Part shown: positions 16,475 to 22,193 of the stretch, one piece after another
Numbering within the stretch: position 1 is the stretch's first letter
How the letters are laid out: every line of letters begins with the position of its first letter
From: Prevotella sp. UBA6429
GTDB taxonomy: Bacteria > Bacteroidota > Bacteroidia > Bacteroidales > Bacteroidaceae
Reading direction: 5' to 3'
Assembly (NCBI GenBank): GCA_002437285.1
Contig: DJOV01000054.1
Coordinates: 308 to 22,500 of the forward strand
DNA length: 22,193 bases
The notes under the pieces: generated by a model
The model's database searches: none
What the model was told of the DNA's origin: nothing
Seen by the model: the letters and a program-made list of their open reading frames with translations, nothing else
Program-made: the position numbers and the translations under genes

Positions 16475-17395
16475 TCATACGCCTTGCGCCTTCTTGCGCA
16501 TGCGCTCCTTAAACCACTTCATGGGATAGTAGGCCAGGCAGGGGGGCAGCGCCAGGATGAGCCGGTGGGCAAGTGGGACGCGGCCGTCCATCAGTCGGAG
16601 GAGTGGCCGGTAGTAGCTGGCCCAGACATGGAACTGGCGTTTGTAAAGGAAGTTTTCGTAGACTTTGATTTGGTTGAGGCGGAACCAAGGCTCCATCGTC
16701 GGCCATTTGGGTTGCAGCGTGCGTTGCAGCTCATCGTCGTAGATGCGTATCATGCGCAGGTCCTCCACACGCTGGTTGGGCACGTCCTCCTCGTGCCAAT
16801 AGACCTCGTCGGCCACAAACCACACCCGAGGCTCCTTCATCAGGCACTTGATCTGCATCAGGCTGTCCTCGCGCTCAATGATCTCGCGGGGAGCGTCAAG
16901 GCACCCTTCGAGCAACTGGCGCTTGAAGAGGATGCCCCACAACACGCAGAACGTGCGCTTGACGCCCAGCAGGGCGCGGATGAGTCCGTCGCTGTCCTGC
17001 CATCCTCGGCGTGCCGAGTCGCAGTGGGCGTGGTGCTGGTTGGTGAAGGTGCCGATGACCTCGTCGGCTCCGCTTGTCGTGATAGCCCGGTGGAGCGAGG
17101 CCATGGCGTGCGGCATCAGCAGGTCGTCGGCGTCAGCAAACATGACGTATCGGCCACGGGCCTCGGTCCATCCCTTGCGGCGTGCGGCCGTGACACCTCC
17201 GTTGGGCTGGTGAATCACGCGTAGCCTGTTGTCGTTTTGCGCCAGTAGGTCGAGCTTGTCGGCGGATCCGTCCGTACTTCCGTCATCGACAGTGATGACC
17301 TCAAAGTCGGAGAAGTCTTGCTGGAGGATGCTGTCCAGGCAACGCTCCAGGTAGTCCACCTTGTTGTATACGGGTATGATAACGGATATCTCCAT
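16475..17395 (-). CDS. family 2 glycosyltransferase
   Basis: 306-residue GT2 enzyme with the classic N terminus MEISVIIPVYNKVDYLERCL, DDGSTDGS at 37-44, NGGVTAARRKG near 65-75 and the metal-binding FADADD at 86-91. It uses an NDP-sugar to extend a glycan in the cytoplasm. The frame is open for 14 more codons upstream, but these overlap the flippase stop region and are not family-like, so the ATG at 17395 is chosen, 5 bases after the flippase gene. The C terminus is basic and hydrophobic, suggesting membrane association. Confidence 0.9.
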   Translation of the reverse strand: MEISVIIPVYNKVDYLERCLDSILQQDFSDFEVITVDDGSTDGSADKLDLLAQNDNRLRVIHQPNGGVTAARRKGWTEARGRYVMFADADDLLMPHAMASLHRAITTSGADEVIGTFTNQHHAHCDSARRGWQDSDGLIRALLGVKRTFCVLWGILFKRQLLEGCLDAPREIIEREDSLMQIKCLMKEPRVWFVADEVYWHEEDVPNQRVEDLRMIRIYDDELQRTLQPKWPTMEPWFRLNQIKVYENFLYKRQFHVWASYYRPLLRLMDGRVPLAHRLILALPPCLAYYPMKWFKERMRKKAQGV

Positions 17396-17400
17396 ACCAT

Positions 17401-18843
17401 TTACTTTTTGATTTTGTTCTTGGCAAACTGCAGGCACTCTTCCAGTATCTGTACGTGCGCCACCTTCATGACGGCGAAATAGAGCGCTGTGGCGAGCGCC
17501 ACGCGTGCCAGGAGCAGCGCCACGTGGCTCTCAATGGCCTGTGTGGCCACCCCCGTTACTGCCATGACCGCCGCTGAGGCCAACAGGAAGGGTGCTATGT
17601 CCTTGGCCACCTCCCAGAGCTTGAGGCCCGTGAGTCGGTGGGCCTGTGTCTGCCAGACCAAGAGCCACACGATGTTGAACCCGCTGTAGACCGCGATCAT
17701 GGCCTTGATGCCGAGGCTGTGTGTGCAGAGCATGAGCACCACCTGCAGGACTATCTGTCCCACGTTGCACCACATGTTGATGTCGGCACGTCCCTGGCCG
17801 ATGACCAGATTCTGGTAGAGTGTGTAGAAGGGGAAGAAGGCGCCGCTCACCGCCAGGATCTGCAGCAACGGCACTGCACCGGCCCACTTGGGCCCGATGG
17901 TGAAGAGGATGAACTCGCGCGCCACCAGCACCAGCCCTAACATGGCGGGAAAGGCGAGAAACGCCGTGAAGCGCATCATCTTGCGGAACACCCGCCGCTC
18001 GCGTTCGCGCTCTTCGGCGATGGAGGCGAAGACAGGTTGCGCCACCTGCTGCGTGGTGTTGGCCACGAGCGAGTAGGCCATGAAGTTCCACTTGTACGCT
18101 TGGCTGTAGTTGCCGAGAATGTCCTTGTTGAAGAACTTGCCGATGATGACCGACATGATGTTGTTGTTCACGGTGTTCATCACCATCACCACGAGGATGT
18201 TCATGCTGAATCCGAACATCTTGCGGATGGGGCGGAAGTCGATGCGCCATGAGGGTCGCCAGGCCACGTAGTGGTAGCGCCCGACGTTGAGTATGGTGAT
18301 GTAGAGCACCTGCTGCCAGGCCAGGCTCCAGTAGCTGTAGCCGAGGAAGGCGAGCGTGACGCCCGTGACACCCGACAGGATGAGCGCCAGCGAGTTGATC
18401 ATGGTCATCTCCTTCACCATGAGTTTCTTGGTGAGGTATGCGTTTGGCGTGATGCCGAAGCTGCCGACGACAAACGACAAAAAGACGAAATGTGAGAGCC
18501 GCGTGAGTTCCGGTTGGTGGAAGAAGTCGGCGATGAGCGGCGCCGCGAACCACAGGATGGCGTAGAGGGTGAAGCTCATGAGAATGTTGAACCAGAACAC
18601 GGCGTTGTAGTCCTCATGCCGCGGCTCCTTCATGTTGACGAGGTAGGTGCTGAATCCCGAGCTCTGCAGGTTGCCGGCGATGGCAGTGAAGATGGCTATG
18701 TATCCGATGGTGCCATACTCGCCCGGCGACAGCAGCCGTCCGAGCATGATGCCGATGAGGAGGTTGAGCACCTGTGTGGTGCCGCTGTTGAGCGCTCCCC
18801 AGAAGAGTCCCTTGGTGGTTTTTTCCTTGAGTGTGTCAGCCAT
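17401..18843 (-). CDS. Wzx-type lipid-linked oligosaccharide flippase
   Basis: A 480-residue polytopic protein of the MOP/MVF superfamily (polysaccharide biosynthesis, WzxC-like). The N terminus has TTKGLFWGALNSGTTQVLNL and GRLLSPGEYGTIGYIAIF, both characteristic, and hydrophobic segments run along the whole length. It would move an undecaprenyl-linked glycan across the inner membrane. The start overlaps the LicD gene by 8 bases, so translation is probably coupled. No Wzy polymerase or initiating sugar-phosphate transferase is visible in the window, so those functions must lie elsewhere or are not needed for a short glycan. Confidence 0.9.
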   Translation of the reverse strand: MADTLKEKTTKGLFWGALNSGTTQVLNLLIGIMLGRLLSPGEYGTIGYIAIFTAIAGNLQSSGFSTYLVNMKEPRHEDYNAVFWFNILMSFTLYAILWFAAPLIADFFHQPELTRLSHFVFLSFVVGSFGITPNAYLTKKLMVKEMTMINSLALILSGVTGVTLAFLGYSYWSLAWQQVLYITILNVGRYHYVAWRPSWRIDFRPIRKMFGFSMNILVVMVMNTVNNNIMSVIIGKFFNKDILGNYSQAYKWNFMAYSLVANTTQQVAQPVFASIAEERERERRVFRKMMRFTAFLAFPAMLGLVLVAREFILFTIGPKWAGAVPLLQILAVSGAFFPFYTLYQNLVIGQGRADINMWCNVGQIVLQVVLMLCTHSLGIKAMIAVYSGFNIVWLLVWQTQAHRLTGLKLWEVAKDIAPFLLASAAVMAVTGVATQAIESHVALLLARVALATALYFAVMKVAHVQILEECLQFAKNKIKK

Positions 18844-19717
18844 GTTTGTCGATGATGTTCCTTACCTCGTCGAAGGAGAGCTTTCGGTTGAGGTCCATGA
18901 AGACCACGTCGTGCTGTCCGCGTTGCTCCACGGGTGGCAGTTGGCGCCAGTTGCCGTAGGCCGCCTCCAGGTAGTCCTCGTAGCGTGTGGGCACCACGAT
19001 GCTGATGTCCTCGAAGGGTAGCAGCGTACCGTCTCCGAAGATGTCGGTCGTGAGATTCTTCTCGCGTGAGTAGTAGCTGGAGCTGAAGCAGACGTGCTTG
19101 AGCGGTTGCCCTTGGTAGGCTCGGCTCTCGCGCTCGATGCGGTCCACCAGCCACCGGCGTATGGGGCATCGGAAGAGGGCGTAGGCCATGTCGCCGAGCG
19201 TGAGACGCAGGCTCTGCCGGGTGGCGTCGCGCAGGATGCCGCCCCACGGCTTGCGCAGCAGGTCGGCCGCCAGCAGCTTGCGCAACTTCCACATGTGGTT
19301 GCAGTAGCGCTCGCGCTCGCCACGGTCATCGGGCACGGTGTCGAGGGGGAAGATGTCGATGTAGTTGCCGAAGCAGATGCGGTACTCGGTCATCTCGTAG
19401 ACCGTGGAGCGCGCGTCGCAAAACTTGGCGAAGGGCAGGTAGTACTCCTCCTCGTGTGTGTAGTCGACAGGCTCGTAGCCTGCGGGCGGGTCATCGCGCA
19501 AGATGCGGAGGCACCGGCCGTAGTCATCGCGCATCATGTAGACGTCGATATCGTCGTCCCAGGGGATGAAGCCGTGGTGGCGCGCCGCTCCGAGCACGGT
19601 GCCGTAGGCGGCAAAATATTTCAGGCGGTTGGCCTGGCAGAAGGCGATGAAGGCCTTGAAGGTCTCCAGAGTCTTGGCCTTGCGCAGGGCCAGTTGTTCT
19701 TCAGACAGTGTTTTCAT
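18836..19717 (-). CDS. LicD-family phosphotransferase
   Basis: 293 residues of the LicD/nucleotidyltransferase-fold family. The core motif begins AAYGTVLGAARHHGFIPW and continues DDDIDV near 54-59, supplying the acidic metal ligands. LicD proteins transfer phosphocholine and similar head groups from a CDP/CMP-activated donor to sugars. In an operon with PEP mutase the likely head group is a phosphonate such as 2-aminoethylphosphonate or a relative; this is inference. Start ATG 19717, 45 bases after the upstream gene; the 3' end overlaps the flippase start. Confidence 0.9.
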   Translation of the reverse strand: MKTLSEEQLALRKAKTLETFKAFIAFCQANRLKYFAAYGTVLGAARHHGFIPWDDDIDVYMMRDDYGRCLRILRDDPPAGYEPVDYTHEEEYYLPFAKFCDARSTVYEMTEYRICFGNYIDIFPLDTVPDDRGERERYCNHMWKLRKLLAADLLRKPWGGILRDATRQSLRLTLGDMAYALFRCPIRRWLVDRIERESRAYQGQPLKHVCFSSSYYSREKNLTTDIFGDGTLLPFEDISIVVPTRYEDYLEAAYGNWRQLPPVEQRGQHDVVFMDLNRKLSFDEVRNIIDKHG

Positions 19718-19762
19718 GGATGGGAAGGGTGGGGCACCCCCTCGCTTGTGGAGGTTGTCCCT

Positions 19763-20716
19763 TCAGATGATATATTTGTCGGACGGGTGGACGAGCGCTA
19801 TCTGCTCGTGGGGCTTGCTGGCCACCCTGTCATAGATCATGTTGCAGATGTAGGCGTCGTGCAGGCCCAGTCCGACGTTGTAGTCGATGATGCGCTCGTC
19901 GTCGTTGAGACGTCCGGGCTTCTCTCCGCGCAGTACCTCGCCCACCTCCGTAAGGTTGGGGAACTCATGGAAGTAGCGGAAGCCGCTGACGTGTCCTACG
20001 TCGTCGCAAAAGACGCGGTCGAACGTGGTGTCGCAGTTCTGGAAGCCCCGCGTGTGGACCGGCACCACGAGCACGCCAGGCTTGAACACCGATGTGTCGT
20101 CGATGATGAGCCCCTCGGCCTGCGTGATGCAGGAGAGGATGACGTCTGCGCCGTCGAAGAGGTCGCGCACGTTGTCGGCAATGGTGAAGCTGACGCCCCG
20201 GAGGTCGTGGAAACGCTCCACGAACTGCTCCGCCTGGTCCTTGTAGCGCAGCAGCCGCACCTCGTAGGGGCCTTCGCCCTGGAGCGCGGCGGCCAGGCAG
20301 GCCATGGTGGCGCGCCCGGTGTTGCCCAGCCCCATGAGGGCGATGGTCTTGGCTCCCTTGCGCTTGAGGGTGCTGACGGCCAGTGCCGCCACGGCGCCCG
20401 TGCGCATGGTGGTGACGTAGTCGCTGTCGATGACAGCCAGCAGCTCGCCTGTCGTCACGTCGTAGAGCATGGAGTCGCTGCGCAGGGCCGGGTGGCGCCC
20501 CTGCACGCGCGACACCACCTTCACATTGAAGCGGTGGGTGTCGGGGGGCAGCAGGCAGGGCATCGACGTGGTGAAGTCGATGCCGTTGGGGTGCACGCTG
20601 ACCTTGGGCGGCACCTGACACAGCGGTTTCTCGATGAAACATTGCCTCACACAGTCGATGAAGTCGGCTGGCCGCAGTCCCAGGCTTCTGATTTCTTCAT
20701 TCTGGATGACGATCAT
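19763..20716 (-). CDS. ornithine cyclodeaminase/mu-crystallin family oxidoreductase
   Basis: 317 residues. Family markers are FNVKVVS with Lys near 66, TTMRTGAVAALAV at about 102-114 with Arg105, and a dinucleotide-binding turn GLGNTGRA at about 129-136. Members include ornithine cyclodeaminase, ketimine reductases, SbnB-type enzymes and the archaeal alanine dehydrogenase, so the family does not fix the substrate. It lies 21 bases after PEP mutase, ahead of LicD, in the position where phosphonopyruvate decarboxylase or a transaminase would be expected. An NAD(P)-dependent amination of phosphonopyruvate is therefore worth testing. Confidence 0.88.
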   Translation of the reverse strand: MIVIQNEEIRSLGLRPADFIDCVRQCFIEKPLCQVPPKVSVHPNGIDFTTSMPCLLPPDTHRFNVKVVSRVQGRHPALRSDSMLYDVTTGELLAVIDSDYVTTMRTGAVAALAVSTLKRKGAKTIALMGLGNTGRATMACLAAALQGEGPYEVRLLRYKDQAEQFVERFHDLRGVSFTIADNVRDLFDGADVILSCITQAEGLIIDDTSVFKPGVLVVPVHTRGFQNCDTTFDRVFCDDVGHVSGFRYFHEFPNLTEVGEVLRGEKPGRLNDDERIIDYNVGLGLHDAYICNMIYDRVASKPHEQIALVHPSDKYII

Positions 20717-20737
20717 GTCGCGTGTGTGGCTAAGGGG

Positions 20738-22042
20738 TTACTTGGTTCCGGGAATGAGTTCCAGGATCTGCTTGATGGGCATGCAGAAGGGGTCGGTCTC
20801 GAGCGAGCGCTCGTTCTCGAGGATGGTCTCGGCGCACTTGCACATGGCGGGGTAGGCTGCGCGCAGCATGTGGTTGGCGTAGATCACCACGTTGACACCC
20901 CACTGGTGCAGCTCGTCCTCCTTGACCTGGTTGTAGGAGGTGGGCACCACGACGATGGGCACGTAGGGATGCTTCTCCCTGAACTTGGCGCAGAACTCGC
21001 GGATGTCCTCGCCGCTCTTCTCGCGGCTGTGGATCATGATGCCGTCGGCTCCGGCGTCGACATAGGCGAAGCAGCGCTCCAGGGCGTCGCTCATGGGCTG
21101 TCCGGCGATGAGGCTCTCGCAGCGCGCGATGATCATGAAGTCCTTGGTGACCTGCGCGGCCTTTCCCATGCGTATCTTGTGGCAGAAGTTCTCAATGGAG
21201 TCTTGGGTCTGCTTCACCTCCGTGCCGAAGAGCGAGTTCTTCTTTAGCCCTGTCTTGTCCTCGATGATCACGGCCGACACGCCGTTGCGCTCCAGTGTGC
21301 GCACGGTGAACTGGAAGTGCTCGGGCAGTCCGCCCGTGTCGCCGTCGTAGATGATGGGCTTGGTGGTGCACTCCAGGATGTTGGTCAGGTCTTGCATGCG
21401 TGTGGTGAGGTCCACGGCCTCGATGTCGGGCTTGCCCTTGGATGTGGAGTCGGTGAGCGACGACGACCACATGCCGTCGAAGGCCCTGACCTGCTCGCCC
21501 TTCTTCACCTCCGTGTGCTCGATGATGAGCGCCGAGAGGCCGTCGTGTGCCTCGAGGATGCGCACGATGGGCTTGGCGGCGATGAGCCGGCGCAGCGACT
21601 TGAGGCGTATGTCGGGCGTGGTGCCGATGGCTTTCACCTCGTCGAAGAGCGACGACGAGTTGATGCCCTTCGTGTAGGGCACCTCCACCACCTTGCCGCC
21701 CAGGTCGGCCATGACCTTGAGGCACTCCTGCCGCAGCTCCGAGTCACGTCCTTCCTTCCAGTTGTCGCCGTGGAGGAGGATGTCGGGCCTGTATTTCCGC
21801 AGGTTGGGGATGTAGCTGTATTCGTCTTGGGGCACGATGTGGGCCACGCCCTGTATGTGGCTGATCACTTGCTTGCGCTGCTCGTAGGTCATGTAGGGCA
21901 GGCGCGAGCGGTAGGTGGCGATGGCCTTGTCAGTGTAGAGGCCAATGGTGAGCTCGCCCAGTTTGGCTCCCTCGCTGATGATATTGATGAGGCCGGGGTG
22001 AAGGATGTCACCGACCATACCGAGATAAACGGTTTTGCTCAT
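20738..22042 (-). CDS. pepM: phosphoenolpyruvate mutase with N-terminal nucleotidyltransferase-like domain
   Basis: 434 residues, two domains. Residues about 1-135 resemble a cytidylyltransferase (VGDILHPGLINII at 10-22; RPDILLHGDNWKEG at 85-98). Residues about 145-434 are PEP mutase: FDGMWSSSLTDSTSKGKPD near 188-206, YDGDTGG at 232-238, the mutase signature EDKTGLKKNS at 261-270, and GADGIMIHS. The mutase converts PEP to phosphonopyruvate, the entry step of nearly all phosphonate synthesis. The usual HxGH of the first domain reads HPGL (Leu18, codon at 21989-21991), so nucleotidyl transfer may be impaired. It is the first gene of a six-gene operon behind a good promoter. Confidence 0.93.
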   Translation of the reverse strand: MSKTVYLGMVGDILHPGLINIISEGAKLGELTIGLYTDKAIATYRSRLPYMTYEQRKQVISHIQGVAHIVPQDEYSYIPNLRKYRPDILLHGDNWKEGRDSELRQECLKVMADLGGKVVEVPYTKGINSSSLFDEVKAIGTTPDIRLKSLRRLIAAKPIVRILEAHDGLSALIIEHTEVKKGEQVRAFDGMWSSSLTDSTSKGKPDIEAVDLTTRMQDLTNILECTTKPIIYDGDTGGLPEHFQFTVRTLERNGVSAVIIEDKTGLKKNSLFGTEVKQTQDSIENFCHKIRMGKAAQVTKDFMIIARCESLIAGQPMSDALERCFAYVDAGADGIMIHSREKSGEDIREFCAKFREKHPYVPIVVVPTSYNQVKEDELHQWGVNVVIYANHMLRAAYPAMCKCAETILENERSLETDPFCMPIKQILELIPGTK

Positions 22043-22067
22043 GTTTTGTTTTTTGTGATGTTTTCTG

Positions 22068-22098
22068 CAAAGATAACAAAAAAATACGGACGAGGCAA
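22068..22098 (-). promoter_or_regulatory. Bacteroidota promoter of the phosphonate/glycan operon
   Basis: On the minus strand TATCTTTG (22075-22068) matches TAnnTTTG and TTG lies at 22098-22096 with a 20-base spacer. Transcription would start near 22061, about 20 bases before the pepM ATG. The leader is A/T-rich, with no invertible-promoter repeats seen close by. Confidence 0.72.
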
Positions 22099-22141
22099 TT
22101 TCGTGCCACCTTTTATGTTCGATTCAACTGTAATTTGGACT

Positions 22142-22186
22142 GGCGAGCCCCTTTCGCCGGGGGTTTGAGTGTAAACCGATATAAAC
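22142..22186 (-). repeat. imperfect repeat copy B with competing hairpins
   Basis: 22162-22186, read on the minus strand, matches 111-135 at 22 of 25 positions. Next to it, GGCGA (22142-22146) can pair with TCGCC (22154-22158), or CCCC (22148-22151) with GGGG (22159-22162); the two pairings exclude each other. It lies upstream of the pepM promoter, so it could be the terminator of a gene beyond the window or part of a dispersed repeat. Confidence 0.4.
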
Positions 22187-22193
22187 TCCAGGG

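Noticed and set aside
17531..18553. 340-codon minus-strand frame, His/Arg/Gly-rich
   Set aside because: Same strand as the flippase gene but another frame; the composition is that of a shifted reading of GC-rich coding DNA.
19094..21247. 717-codon open frame on the plus strand
   Set aside because: It lies antisense to LicD, the ornithine cyclodeaminase-family gene and pepM, is rich in Val/Asp/Glu/His repeats typical of an antisense shadow in GC-rich DNA, and has no recognisable motif.
15359..22042. Complete capsule (Wzy-type) locus
   Set aside because: No UpxY/UpxZ regulators, no polymerase, no initiating sugar-phosphate transferase and no nucleotide-sugar synthesis genes are seen, so only a partial or short-glycan locus is supported.
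22043..22193. Invertible promoter of the kind that switches Bacteroides capsule operons
   Set aside because: No inverted repeat pair flanks the TATCTTTG promoter within the visible sequence; the repeat copy at 22162-22186 has its partner only at the far end of the window.

Overview
The window looks like chromosomal DNA of a member of the Bacteroidota, most likely the Prevotella group. This is inferred from four things. Upstream regions carry TAnnTTTG promoter elements with a TTG about 17-20 bases further upstream (best at 5622-5652, 9731-9758 and 22068-22098). Recognisable Shine-Dalgarno sites are scarce. The nucleoside kinase, Na/Pi cotransporter and RluA proteins are of Bacteroidota type. 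The coding DNA is GC-rich, with AT-rich intergenic spacers. No rRNA, tRNA, CRISPR array or IS transposase was found.

Layout. 1-420: a degraded end with a DUF4143-type ATPase fragment, a 13-bp inverted repeat and two hairpins. 425-2113 (minus): Na/Pi cotransporter with a PhoU-like tail, divergent from 2220-3881, a TGS/P-loop nucleoside kinase. 3935-5506: RluA-type pseudouridine synthase with a long N-terminal extension. 5691-9656: an envelope-modification operon (phosphoethanolamine-transferase-like sulfatase-fold enzyme and two acyltransferase-3 proteins). 9809-13272: a second operon encoding a UbiA-type phosphoribosyl/prenyl transferase, a HAD-IB phosphatase and a GtrA protein fused to a large unknown membrane domain. 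This resembles a lipid-linked pentose synthesis and translocation module. It ends in a strong intrinsic terminator, and 16 bases beyond that stem lies a group IIC intron (about 13387-15301) whose reverse transcriptase/maturase frame has an in-frame TGA where a Trp codon is expected.

15359-22042 is a six-gene minus-strand operon read from a good promoter at 22068-22098: PEP mutase with an N-terminal nucleotidyltransferase-like domain, an ornithine cyclodeaminase/mu-crystallin family enzyme, a LicD-family transferase, a Wzx-type flippase and two glycosyltransferases. Together these suggest a phosphonate-decorated surface glycan. No phosphonopyruvate decarboxylase or AEP transaminase is visible. 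The NAD(P)-dependent enzyme lies directly after PEP mutase, so an alternative phosphonopyruvate-processing step is possible. The nucleotidyltransferase-like domain has HPGL where its family has HxGH, so its activity is in doubt.

Most of the window therefore concerns cell-envelope glycans and lipids, with a mobile intron lodged between two convergent envelope operons.
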